Positions 8,768-17,086 of a stretch of DNA of 64,000 bases are shown piece after piece. A program made the position numbers and the translations under genes. The stretch's first letter is position 1. The number at the start of each line of letters is the position of its first letter. The notes under the pieces are model-generated. The model was not told the origin of the DNA, did no database searches, and saw only the letters and a program-made list of their open reading frames with translations. The stretch covers positions 43,418 through 107,417 of the forward strand of contig JAIQGL010000023.1 in assembly GCA_020072585.1 (NCBI GenBank), given 5' to 3'. The DNA is from Terriglobia bacterium (GTDB lineage: Bacteria; Acidobacteriota; Terriglobia; Terriglobales; Acidobacteriaceae).

Positions 8768-10360
8768 TTACTTCACAACCTCGGTCAACACTCGTCCTGA
8801 AGATCCACTCGGCGTCTCTACCTGCAGGATCGCAGCCAGCGTGGGAGCAATGTCATTGATCGCCACGTGATCATAGTGAACTCCCGCATGGATTCCCGCA
8901 CCATAAAAAATCAATGGCACATGATTATCGTAGCTATAGGGCGTTGCGTGCGTGGTGCCAGGCTGCGAGCCAAAGATATAGTAAGGTTCGGGCAGTAATT
9001 CAAGATCGGCAGAGCGCGGCCCATAGAAACCAAGCTGCAAGGCGCGTCCAACGGCATCTGCGCTGTCATTGCCGTGCAGAAAATCGTCGCGCGTCACAAC
9101 TCGTGCTATATGCGGCAACCTACGCGCCACCTCTGCGGCAAATCGCCGCACCTCCACGCGATCAGCGTTATTTTGAATGATGGTGGCATCGTTCAGGTAA
9201 AGAAAGCCGTACATATCAAAGCGGAACCAATTGCCTTTACCGAACTTCTCCGCAAGCTGTGTACCGATTTTTGCGGAATAGTCGCTGGCCTTCAGCCATC
9301 CGCCGGGCATCTTGCGGGCATTGTTCACGTTGGGCGCAGGCGCCACGCCGTGATCAGCGGTAAAAATCACCAGCGCATTTTCCTGGCCTATGCGAGCATT
9401 GATGAAGTCCAGCAGCTTGCTCAGAAGCTGGTCCGTGCGTATGGAAACATCGCGGACCTCCGGCGCGTCCGGACCAAGATCATGTCCAACATAGTCATTG
9501 GCGGAGAAGCTGAGTGAAAGCATGTCCGTGCCCGCATGCGATCCAAGCTGCTCGTGTTCAATTGCCTTCTCGGCAAAATCCTCCAGCAGCTCATTGCCAA
9601 ATGGGGTGTGCTCAATCGTGCCGCAGAAGCGTACATCCGCTCCCGCTTTCATGGAGCAGAATGGTTTGTCTCCGGGCTTGGCATTCAACGGTGTCCAGTC
9701 CGCTCCCAGATATTTAAAGATCGGCCGGTCATCATTGACCTTGCTCACCCAGTCAGGAAGCTTCTTCATGTAATAGTCGCTGGTCACAAAGTGGTTGGAT
9801 TCGCCGTCAAACCAGTAGGCAGCATCCGCCATGTGACCGACAGGCAGGATTGCGCTGCGGTCCTTGATGGAAATGCCAATTACTTTTGCCGTCCGCCCCG
9901 CCATTTTCAGCTCGTCACCCACTGTACTGACCAGCAGCCGATGCGGTGACGATCCCTTTGTGCCCGGAGTGCCGCCCAGCAACGCCGTTGATTGGTCGCT
10001 CACGCTGGTCACGGACTCGCCTGTTTCGCGATCGAACCATTCATTGTTGATAATGCCGCTTACTGAAGGCGTGGCGCCGCTCATGATCGTGGAGTGGCCA
10101 ACGGCCGTAACGGTTGGGAACTGTGGATAGCGCGCGTCAGCAAACACTGCACCGTTATTCAGAAGCCGCGCGATGCCGCCGTGATAGTCCTCACGAAAAC
10201 GCAACAGATAGTCATAGCGAAACTGGTCCACCACCACGAGCAGGACCAGTTTGGGCTTCTTGGCCTCGTGCTTTATATCTTCTGCCGCCGAGTTCACCGC
10301 GGCAAACAGCAAAAACAATAGAACAAGTGATAGCGGATACCGCTGAAAATGTTTCATCAT
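8768..10360 (-). CDS. Secreted PafA-like alkaline phosphatase / type I phosphodiesterase
   Basis: The protein (about 530 residues from the first of two adjacent ATGs at 10360) starts with MMKHFQRYPLSLVLLFLLFA, a signal peptide. It belongs to the alkaline-phosphatase superfamily: VVVDQFRYDYLLRF gives the first metal ligand, GHSTIMSGATPSVSGI contains the Ser/Thr nucleophile region, and FTADHGVAPAPN supplies metal-binding Asp/His. This arrangement fits PafA, a periplasmic phosphatase that releases phosphate from many monoesters, more than nucleotide pyrophosphatases. It is monocistronic and convergent with the Rieske gene. An upstream extension to 10393 is open but lacks signal-peptide logic. 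Confidence 0.8.
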   Translation of the reverse strand: MMKHFQRYPLSLVLLFLLFAAVNSAAEDIKHEAKKPKLVLLVVVDQFRYDYLLRFREDYHGGIARLLNNGAVFADARYPQFPTVTAVGHSTIMSGATPSVSGIINNEWFDRETGESVTSVSDQSTALLGGTPGTKGSSPHRLLVSTVGDELKMAGRTAKVIGISIKDRSAILPVGHMADAAYWFDGESNHFVTSDYYMKKLPDWVSKVNDDRPIFKYLGADWTPLNAKPGDKPFCSMKAGADVRFCGTIEHTPFGNELLEDFAEKAIEHEQLGSHAGTDMLSLSFSANDYVGHDLGPDAPEVRDVSIRTDQLLSKLLDFINARIGQENALVIFTADHGVAPAPNVNNARKMPGGWLKASDYSAKIGTQLAEKFGKGNWFRFDMYGFLYLNDATIIQNNADRVEVRRFAAEVARRLPHIARVVTRDDFLHGNDSADAVGRALQLGFYGPRSADLELLPEPYYIFGSQPGTTHATPYSYDNHVPLIFYGAGIHAGVHYDHVAINDIAPTLAAILQVETPSGSSGRVLTEVVK

Positions 10361-10411
10361 TGTTTGTCTGCACACGCAACGCGAGCCTAGCACGGGACGG
10401 TGAATTGTTGG

Positions 10412-12625
10412 TTAAAATTTCGCTAAACTCTCCATCGCCTTGTATAGATCTTCCGATTGCGGCAGAATCACGTCTTCCAGCAGTGGCTGATACGCGACGA
10501 ACGTATCGGTTGCAGCCACGCGTCGCACCGGTGCATCCAGATCTTCAAACAGCTCGTCAGCGATCCGCGCCGCGATTTCCGCTCCATAGCCCCAGCTCAG
10601 CGTGTCTTCATGCGCCACAATCACGCGGCTGGTCTTGCGGACGGAAGCGGCAATCGCCTCCCAGTCAAACGGATTCAGGGTGCGCAAATCGATCAGCTCC
10701 ACGCTTACATTCAATTCGCGCTCGATCTTTTGTGCAGCCTGCAAAGCGCGCGGCACGGTAGCACCATAGGTAATCACCGTAAGGTCTTTGCCTTCTTTCA
10801 CGATCTTCGCCTTGCCGAAAGGAATCATATGGTCGGCGCCGGGATACGGGGCGCGGCCAAAGGTTTCGCGGTAAAGCCGTTTATGCTCCAGGAACATGAC
10901 CGGATCGTCACTGCGGATCGCTGTACGCAACAATCCGTTCGCATCCAGCGCGTTTGACGGGAAGCAGACACGCAACCCCGGAATGTGCGTGAACAGACTC
11001 TCGCCGCATTGCGAGTGATACACGGCGCCGCCCGTGAGATAGCCGCCGATGGCCACGCGGATCACCGCCGGGCAGGAAAAATTTCCATTGGAGCGCCAGC
11101 GGACCAGCGACAGCTCATTGCGAATCTGGTGGTACGCAGGCCAGATGTAGTCAAAAAACTGTATTTCCACCACCGGCTTGATTCCGCGCGTGGCCATGCC
11201 AATGGCGCGGCCCACAATGTTCGCTTCCGCCAGCGGTGAATTGAAGACGCGTTCGCCGCCAAACTCCATCTGCAACCCGGAGGTCAGCTTGAACACTCCG
11301 CCCTTGCCCTTGATCTGCTTTTCCCTGAGATATTCTTCACGGCTGCAATCGGCCACGTCTTCGCCAAACACCACAATGCGTTCATCGCGGCGCATCTCAT
11401 CCTTCAGGCAGGCATTGATGAGATCGGCCATGGTCTTGTCCGCGCCCTGGGGTTGCGGGTCAGACTGCATCCGGCGCGGGTCCAGGTCCTCAGAATAAAC
11501 ATGCTGGTAGATGGAATCCGTGGCGGGAAATGCCGCCTTCAGCGCCATATCTGCGGCAGCCTGCACTTCCTGGTCCACAGCTTTTTCCAGCGTGTTGATT
11601 CCAGCTTCGTCCAGAATATTTTCACGCACCAGGAACATCTGTAGACGCGTGACCGGATCGCGCTTCGCGTCCTTCTCGCGCTCCGCGTCAGGACGGTACA
11701 ACCGCTCGTCATCAGAAAGCGAATGCGAGTACGGACGGATGACATGGCCGTGCACCAGCGCCGGCCCCTTGCCGGCACGAATGTAGTCCACCGCGCGTTT
11801 GCACGCAGCGTAGGAAGCCACCACGTCAGTGCCGTCACACTCTTCCAGCAATAGATTGGGAAAGTTGCTGACCAGCTTTGACACACTGCCACCCGCGGTC
11901 TGCACCTCCACCGGAACAGAGATCGCGTAACCGTTATCTTCAATCAGGAACAATACCGGCAGCTTCAGATTACAGGCTGAGTTCATGGCCTCCCAGAACT
12001 CGCCTTCGCTGGTGGTGCCGTCACCGGCTGAGCAGTAAACCACCTCGTCTCCCTGGAACTTCACGTCTTTGAACTGGCGGTAATCGCCTTCATGCTTTGC
12101 GGCCGCATCAGGATGTTTACTGAAATAGCGTCCCGCCTCCGCACAGCCTACCGCCTGAAGGAACTGCGTGCCTGTGGGCGAGGATTGCGTCACGATGTTC
12201 AACTTCTTGTGGCCCCAGTGTGAAGGCATCTGCCGCCCGCCGGAGCTGGGATCATCGGCAGCGCCCACGCCCTGCAAAAGCTGTTCGTAGGGAGTCATGC
12301 CCAGGGCCAGGCACAATGCGCGATCGCGATAATAAGGGTAGAACCAGTCATAACCGGGCTTAAGATTCAGGGCCGCCGCCACCGTTAACGCCTCATGTCC
12401 CGCGCTGGATATCTGGAAGAAAATCTTCTGCTGGTTTTTCAGGACCTTTTCCCGATCGTCCATCCGCCGCGAAAGGTACATCAGGCGGTACGTCTCCACC
12501 AGCTGCTGGCGGGTGAGCCCCTCATATGTTTTCCCGGCCTTGGCCGGCGCCTCAACCAGCGCCGAGGCATTCTTCTTTGAATCAGTCTTCGCGTCAGACT
12601 TTGAATCAATCTTGGTTACAGCCAT
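10412..12625 (-). CDS. 2-oxoacid (branched-chain type) dehydrogenase E1, fused alpha and beta subunits
   Basis: This 737-residue protein joins both halves of a heterotetrameric-type E1. Residues ~35-380 are the alpha part, with the thiamine diphosphate motif [20 protein letters not shown] and [16 protein letters not shown]. Residues ~395-737 are the transketolase-like beta part, with [38 protein letters not shown] and the C-terminal transketolase domain [20 protein letters not shown]. The enzyme decarboxylates a 2-oxoacid and passes the acyl group to a lipoyl E2; branched-chain oxoacids are the most likely substrates. The first ~30 residues are Lys/Ser/Asp-rich and probably disordered. No E2 or E3 lies in the window. 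GGAG 4 nt before the ATG supports the start. Confidence 0.85.
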   Translation of the reverse strand: MAVTKIDSKSDAKTDSKKNASALVEAPAKAGKTYEGLTRQQLVETYRLMYLSRRMDDREKVLKNQQKIFFQISSAGHEALTVAAALNLKPGYDWFYPYYRDRALCLALGMTPYEQLLQGVGAADDPSSGGRQMPSHWGHKKLNIVTQSSPTGTQFLQAVGCAEAGRYFSKHPDAAAKHEGDYRQFKDVKFQGDEVVYCSAGDGTTSEGEFWEAMNSACNLKLPVLFLIEDNGYAISVPVEVQTAGGSVSKLVSNFPNLLLEECDGTDVVASYAACKRAVDYIRAGKGPALVHGHVIRPYSHSLSDDERLYRPDAEREKDAKRDPVTRLQMFLVRENILDEAGINTLEKAVDQEVQAAADMALKAAFPATDSIYQHVYSEDLDPRRMQSDPQPQGADKTMADLINACLKDEMRRDERIVVFGEDVADCSREEYLREKQIKGKGGVFKLTSGLQMEFGGERVFNSPLAEANIVGRAIGMATRGIKPVVEIQFFDYIWPAYHQIRNELSLVRWRSNGNFSCPAVIRVAIGGYLTGGAVYHSQCGESLFTHIPGLRVCFPSNALDANGLLRTAIRSDDPVMFLEHKRLYRETFGRAPYPGADHMIPFGKAKIVKEGKDLTVITYGATVPRALQAAQKIERELNVSVELIDLRTLNPFDWEAIAASVRKTSRVIVAHEDTLSWGYGAEIAARIADELFEDLDAPVRRVAATDTFVAYQPLLEDVILPQSEDLYKAMESLAKF

Positions 12626-12709
12626 GGGTCTCCTCTAAAACAAAAGGTGGGATTATCGGGGCGTACTAGGGAGTACCTTCCATTTTAAATCCTAAGGTGT
12701 TTGCCGGGA

Positions 12710-12715
12710 TATACT
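12710..12715 (+). promoter_or_regulatory. Candidate -10 box for the HAD phosphatase gene
   Basis: TATACT lies 8 nt before the ATG at 12724, a spacing expected of a leaderless transcript. No Shine-Dalgarno sequence fits in the remaining space. Confidence 0.45.
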
Positions 12716-12723
12716 GAAAATGG

Positions 12724-13449
12724 ATGATTCGTAAAAATCGGCCAATTCCCGGCCATACCGCCAAACTGCTTATTTTTGACCTCGATGGCACGCTCGTGGA
12801 CTCTCGCGAAGACCTGGCCAACTCCATCAATGCCATGTTGGGCCACTTTGGCAAGAAAGAGCTGCCGCATGAGGTCATTGCCAGCTATATAGGCGATGGC
12901 GCTCCCATGCTGGTGCGGCGCTCCCTGGGGGATCCTGACGATGAAAACTTTGTTCAGGACGCTTTGCTCTATTTCATGGCCTGGTATCGCGAGCACAAAC
13001 TCGATACCACCTATGTGTACGAAGGCATCAGGGAATCGCTGGATGCCATCCAGAAGATCCGTGACGGCCAGCCGCTCAAGATGGCCGTCCTCAGCAACAA
13101 GCCCGTTGGCCCTTCGCGGGCCATTGTGGAAGCGCTTGGACTTGGCCCATATTTTTTCCAGATTTACGGCGGCAACAGTTTCCACACCAAAAAACCTGAT
13201 CCTGCCGGTGTGCAGGCCTTGCTGGAAGAAGCAGCCGTTTTTGCGGAGGAGACAATCATCGTGGGCGACTCTGACATTGACGTGCTCACGGCCCGCAATG
13301 CCGGAATCTATTCCGTGGGCGTTACCTACGGTCTTGCGCCGCATACCCTGGAAGACGCGCCGCCGGATGTACTGATCGATCATCCTAAAGAACTGGCGGA
13401 CGTGCTGGGCCAGCGAGAGCAGTGCCGTCTGGATTTTAAGACAGAGTAG
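12724..13449 (+). CDS. HAD-superfamily phosphatase, phosphoglycolate phosphatase (Gph)-like
   Basis: This 241-residue protein has the full set of HAD motifs. Motif I is LIFDLDGTLVDSREDLANSI, motif II is MAVLSNKPVG, the catalytic Lys lies in HTKKPDPAGV and motif IV is IIVGDSDIDVLTARNAGI. An alpha-helical cap lies between motifs I and II. The sequence is closest in pattern to Gph, which hydrolyses 2-phosphoglycolate produced during DNA repair or oxygenation side reactions, but HAD substrate calls from sequence are uncertain. The start codon is only 8 nt after a TATACT box. It is followed after 23 nt by a small lipoprotein gene. Confidence 0.8.
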   Translation: MIRKNRPIPGHTAKLLIFDLDGTLVDSREDLANSINAMLGHFGKKELPHEVIASYIGDGAPMLVRRSLGDPDDENFVQDALLYFMAWYREHKLDTTYVYEGIRESLDAIQKIRDGQPLKMAVLSNKPVGPSRAIVEALGLGPYFFQIYGGNSFHTKKPDPAGVQALLEEAAVFAEETIIVGDSDIDVLTARNAGIYSVGVTYGLAPHTLEDAPPDVLIDHPKELADVLGQREQCRLDFKTE

Positions 13450-13457
13450 AAGCGTGA

Positions 13458-13463
13458 TACTAT
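13458..13463 (+). promoter_or_regulatory. Candidate extended -10 box for the lipoprotein gene
   Basis: TGATACTAT (TGn plus TACTAT) ends 9 nt before the ATG at 13473 and lies just after the stop of the HAD gene, so the lipoprotein may have its own leaderless promoter. Confidence 0.4.
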
Positions 13464-13472
13464 CTGCGCATC

Positions 13473-13880
13473 ATGCGGCTTTTTGCGATCGTTTTGCTCG
13501 GCATGCTCCTCTGCGGCTGTTCCACTCAAAAAGATTTTCAGCAGGCTGAACGCGCCACCGATGAATTTCACATGCAGTTTGCCAAAGGCAGCTATGGCGA
13601 AATCTATGACGCCAGCGACAGCGCCATCAAGACAAGCGCTACGCGTGAGCAGATGATTGCCATGCTGCAAAGAGTCAATCGCAAGCTCGGAGCCTGTGGT
13701 GATCCCCAACGCCAGAGCTTCGTCGTGAATTACAACACCAGCGGCACGTTTGTAACCATGGTCTATACGCGCAAATGCGCCAACGGCCAGCTGGAAGAAA
13801 ATTTTATCTGGCGCATTCAGGATGGCAAGCCCATTCTGTACGGCTATCACTTCAATAGTCCGGTGCTGGCTACAGACTAA
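13473..13880 (+). CDS. Small predicted lipoprotein, unknown function
   Basis: This 135-residue protein has a lipoprotein signal (MRLFAIVLLGMLLCGCST) with a lipobox around LLCGC, so the mature protein should be lipid-anchored. The rest is a small alpha/beta domain (AKGSYGEIYDASDSAIK, then MIAMLQRVNRKLGAC, then two beta-rich stretches) that resembles SnoaL/DUF4019-like folds in pattern only. I do not recognise the family with confidence. It may be transcribed with the HAD gene or from the -10-like sequence at 13458. Confidence 0.6.
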   Translation: MRLFAIVLLGMLLCGCSTQKDFQQAERATDEFHMQFAKGSYGEIYDASDSAIKTSATREQMIAMLQRVNRKLGACGDPQRQSFVVNYNTSGTFVTMVYTRKCANGQLEENFIWRIQDGKPILYGYHFNSPVLATD

Positions 13881-13954
13881 TCAAAGCTACGAGTGACACT
13901 TCAAACCCAGAAAACACTGCCATCGTTCGCAGTGTCAGCTATCCCCCGGTCTAT

Positions 13955-14290
13955 TTCAACCCGGTCTGTACCCTGCCCCATGCCCTTAACTAGGATTCTA
14001 AAGGGCCTACCGGATTCAACCCGGGGTTCTAATTTCGGCGATTTTGGCAATCATGGAATTCTGGCAATCTCTGATGCCCCACCCCCCTCCCGTGATCCCC
14101 ATTTCTAAAGGACTTACGCGATTCCTCTCCATTGATCCCCAAACACCGATGTTGCAAACACAAACCCTTATCCAAAACATCCCCAACTGATCCCCATTCC
14201 GTTCGGCTGAGAGCATCGGCAGAGGGCTGTAAGCTGCTTTGGCCGAATGCTAACGGCTGAGTGCTGATTGCTGGTTTTCAAAGACCGTGT
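13955..14290. repeat. Long intergenic repeat, copy A
   Basis: This non-coding stretch shares several blocks with 40405-40740: CTAGGATTCTAAAGG (13990), GGCGATTTTGGC, CTGTACCCTGCCCCAT, a CGGCTGAGAGCATCGGCAGA block, and a final block resembling CTGATTGCTGGTTTTCAA. The block order differs slightly between copies, with the CTGTACC block first here. A second shorter echo of TCTAAAGGACTTACGCGATTC lies at about 14104. No open frame in it is credible. Confidence 0.6.
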
Positions 14291-14622
14291 TTCCACCGCC
14301 TCGGCGGTTTCAGAAAAAAAAGACAAAATCTTCAGAAACATATTATATCGTTTTTTATTCGCCTTTGGTATTCTTTGTGTTAGCAATAATATTTTTGATT
14401 TGCGGACACGAGACGGCCCTCTGTCGAAGGGACCGGAAAAATACGAAAAGTACCAGTGGAGGCCAGAGTACTTCAACGAGGTAAAACAGGAACTTGCAGG
14501 AGCGAACGTAAGAGCCTATCGTGATCAGAGGCGTCCGAATCGCGACCGGACATTTAGGAGCCAATCGCAACGCTCTCCTCTGTGGTATGTTCTTTCCAGA
14601 CCAGGCACTTTGGAGCGCTCTG
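14291..14622. other. Gene-free AT-rich stretch
   Basis: This is the remainder of the 742-bp spacer before the monooxygenase gene. The part from 14310 to 14400 is markedly AT-rich compared with its surroundings, and the rest is ordinary. Two short plus-strand open frames cross it, but neither has a ribosome-binding site or a recognisable product. Confidence 0.4.
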
Positions 14623-16212
14623 TTGGCAACCATCCCGGAACATTTTGACGTCCTGATCATCGGCGCGGGCCTCTCCGGCATTGACGCCGCCCATCACCTC
14701 CAGAAATTTAGCCCCAGCAAGAGCTATGTCATCCTGGAGCAGCGGGAGCGCATCGGCGGCACCTGGGACCTGTTCCGCTATCCCGGCATACGCTCCGATT
14801 CGGACATGCTGACCATGGGCTACTCGTTCCGGCCGTGGACGAATCCTAAAGCCATCTCGCCGGGCGAAGACATCCGCGAATACATCACGGCCACGGCCCG
14901 CGACGAAGGCATTGACCGCAACATCCGTTTCCGCCACCAGATCAAGCGGGCGTCTTGGTCGTCAGAAGACGCGAAGTGGACGGTCGAGGCGGTACGGAAA
15001 GCGCCGTCCTCGGGCGCAAGTAGGAACATCGCAGGAGACACGACCTCTGGCGGGGTTGAAATAAAAAACGACGAGCCCGTCACCCTCACATGCAACTTCC
15101 TATTCTGCTGCGCTGGCTACTATCGCTATTCCGCCGGATACCTGCCGGAGTTCCCCAACGCCAGCCGCTTCAAGGGACGCACGATTCATCCGCAGGCCTG
15201 GCCTCAGGACCTTGATTACGCGGGAAAACGCATTATCGTCATCGGCAGCGGCGCCACTGCTGTTACGCTGGTTCCCGCTATGGCCAAAACTGCCGGACAT
15301 GTGACCATGCTCCAGCGCTCGCCTACCTATGTGATTTCCGCTCCGGAGAAAGACCGCATCGCCAACTTTCTGCGCCACATCATGCCGGCAAAGTGGGCTT
15401 ACCGGCTCAGCCGCTGGAAAAACGTCAGCTTCATGACGTACATCTACCAGCTCTCGCAGCGCTTTCCCAACTTCGTAAAGCGTGGCATCATCAAGAAAGC
15501 GCAGAAGCAACTGGGGACGGACTTTGACGTGGACACGCATTTCACTCCGCGTTACCGCCCCTGGGAGCAGCGGATGTGCCTGATTCCGGATGCGGACATG
15601 TTTGAGGCCATCAAATCGGGCAGGGCCAGCGTGGTCACTGACCAGATTGAGACCTTCACGGAAAAAGGCATCCTGCTCAAATCGGGCAAGGAGCTTGAAG
15701 CCGACATCATCGTCACTGCCACGGGCCTGGCCATGCAGGCCTTTGGCGGCATGGAGCTCACTGTCGATAAACAGCGCGTGGACCCGGGCCAGGTGCTGGC
15801 GTACAAGGGCGTGATGATGTCCGGCGTGCCGAACTTTGCCTCCGTCTTCGGGTACATCAACGCCTCGTGGACGCTCAAGGCCGACCTAATCTGCAACTAT
15901 GTTTGCCGGCTTTTGAATTTCATGGACAGCAAAGGCATGCGCCAGGTGACTCCCCGGCCCGTGGACGAAAGCGCTGCCGCGCCTTTTGTCGAAAATTTCA
16001 CCCCCGGTTACATCCAGCGCGCTCTGGCCAGTTGGCCCAAGCAGGGACACAAGAAGCCATGGCGCGTTTATCAGAACTATCTCCGCGACACCATCACCCT
16101 GAAGTGGGCGCGCGTTGACGATGAAGGGCTGGAGTTTTCCAATCCCGTCGCCGAGGCCCCGCAGAAACCGCTCAAACTGGCGAAAGACAAGCAGCTGGCA
16201 ACGAGCAATTAG
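14623..16212 (+). CDS. Flavin-containing / Baeyer-Villiger-type monooxygenase
   Basis: The protein (about 529 residues from TTG at 14623) is a class B flavin monooxygenase. The FAD Rossmann motif is DVLIIGAGLSGIDAAHHL, followed by ERIGGTWDLFRYPGIRSDSD. The Baeyer-Villiger fingerprint FxGxxxHxxxWP is present as FKGRTIHPQAWP, directly before the NADPH-binding motif IIVIGSGATAVTLVPAMA. It should insert oxygen into ketones or oxidise heteroatoms with NADPH and O2; the substrate is unknown. TTG at 14623 is preferred because GGAG lies 7 nt upstream and the FAD motif follows within 10 residues. In-frame ATG at 14587 or a start at 14521 would add residues with no family resemblance. It follows a 742-bp gene-free spacer. 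Confidence 0.8.
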   Translation: MATIPEHFDVLIIGAGLSGIDAAHHLQKFSPSKSYVILEQRERIGGTWDLFRYPGIRSDSDMLTMGYSFRPWTNPKAISPGEDIREYITATARDEGIDRNIRFRHQIKRASWSSEDAKWTVEAVRKAPSSGASRNIAGDTTSGGVEIKNDEPVTLTCNFLFCCAGYYRYSAGYLPEFPNASRFKGRTIHPQAWPQDLDYAGKRIIVIGSGATAVTLVPAMAKTAGHVTMLQRSPTYVISAPEKDRIANFLRHIMPAKWAYRLSRWKNVSFMTYIYQLSQRFPNFVKRGIIKKAQKQLGTDFDVDTHFTPRYRPWEQRMCLIPDADMFEAIKSGRASVVTDQIETFTEKGILLKSGKELEADIIVTATGLAMQAFGGMELTVDKQRVDPGQVLAYKGVMMSGVPNFASVFGYINASWTLKADLICNYVCRLLNFMDSKGMRQVTPRPVDESAAAPFVENFTPGYIQRALASWPKQGHKKPWRVYQNYLRDTITLKWARVDDEGLEFSNPVAEAPQKPLKLAKDKQLATSN

Positions 16213-16344
16213 CAATTAGCCAGCAAACCTTGCCTCTGATAGCGCTGGCCCTCATGGCAGAGAGCTCGCATCATCGGGATTTAGCCCGATTCGCACAGCC
16301 GGGAATTCCACTGAGGCTGCGCAGCAGGAGCCGGGGATGCCGCG

Positions 16345-16674
16345 CTACCGGCACACAAAGTGATTGCCTGCGGCCCTGCAATCACGTGCGCCTTCCGGAA
16401 ACTTTCGCATCACGGAGACCTGCGTGCCATAGGCCGAGTAGCGGCACACCAGCGTCTTTTCCCCGGCGATCACCTGAATTCCCACTGACTGCAGTTTGCC
16501 GATTTGGGGGGTGGTCCACCACGGCTTGGGAATTGATGTGGTTATGTCGGTTCGCACGTCTGCTACGGGACACGCGATCTCGTGTTCCGCCGCGACCGGG
16601 GCATTGCGCTGCCCCACTGCCGGCACCATCGCACATACCAGGACCACCAATTTTGTGACTGCTGATCTCGTCAT
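16345..16674 (-). CDS. Small secreted protein, unknown function
   Basis: The frame starting at 16674 encodes about 109 residues with a signal peptide (MTRSAVTKLVVLVCAMVPAV) and a mature part with four cysteines (IACP, LVCRYS, RDCRA and the C-terminal FVCR), plausibly two disulfides. GGAG lies 6 nt before this ATG, which is why I prefer it to the longer reading from 16797. The arrangement (WWTTPQIGKLQSVGIQVIAGEKTLVCRYSAY) is not one I can assign. It stands alone, convergent with the monooxygenase. Confidence 0.5.
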   Translation of the reverse strand: MTRSAVTKLVVLVCAMVPAVGQRNAPVAAEHEIACPVADVRTDITTSIPKPWWTTPQIGKLQSVGIQVIAGEKTLVCRYSAYGTQVSVMRKFPEGARDCRAAGNHFVCR

Positions 16675-16895
16675 AGCCCACTCCTTCATTCGGTTGAAAT
16701 CGTACGACGGGAAAAACCAAACCGCTATGCATTGTACGCTTTTGAAGAACGGCCAGAACTTTGAGGACGCGACTCTGCCAGCGCCGTTCGCCAGCAAAAA
16801 GCCCCGGTTCGGGGTTTGCGCAACCCAGCTTTTTGTGCCAGACTAAAGAGATTTCCTCTGGCCCAAATTGCATCTAGAGACGCGCCCAGCATTGA

Positions 16896-16925
16896 TTTCT
16901 CCGTGCCTCCGTGTCTCCCTGGTGA
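16896..16925. repeat. Dispersed 'CACGGAGGCACGGAG' repeat, copy 2 (inverted)
   Basis: On the minus strand this reads CACCAGGGAGACACGGAGG followed by CACGGAGAAA, the same unit as at 7490-7521 with small substitutions. Confidence 0.6.
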
Positions 16926-17038
16926 AAAAGTTTTTAAGCCATGAGCCAGCGGTCCCCGATGCGCGCCGCTGTTGCGCGTGACGAGGTGGGAGCCCGACCA
17001 CGCAGCGAGCAGCGCTGAATTGGGAGCGGAAGAGAGAC

Positions 17039-17066
17039 TAATATCAACGAAACCGCTAAGCGGTTT
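17039..17066 (+). promoter_or_regulatory. Candidate uvrB promoter and 17-bp palindromic operator
   Basis: A TAATAT hexamer (17039-17044) is followed by the perfect palindrome AAACCGCTAAGCGGTTT (17050-17066, 8-bp arms, 1-nt centre), 20 nt before the uvrB ATG. The expected transcription start would fall inside the palindrome, a position typical of a repressor site. Since uvrB is commonly SOS-controlled, LexA is the first candidate regulator, but the sequence matches neither the enterobacterial nor the Gram-positive LexA box. Confidence 0.45.
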
Positions 17067-17086
17067 GGAGCGAAGCGACAAGAACA

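Larger units (their letters stand above)
16675..17086. other. Intergenic region upstream of uvrB
   Basis: This 412-bp gene-free stretch holds repeat copy 2 (16896-16925), a candidate -10 and the palindrome directly ahead of uvrB. Otherwise nothing is recognisable. Confidence 0.5.
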
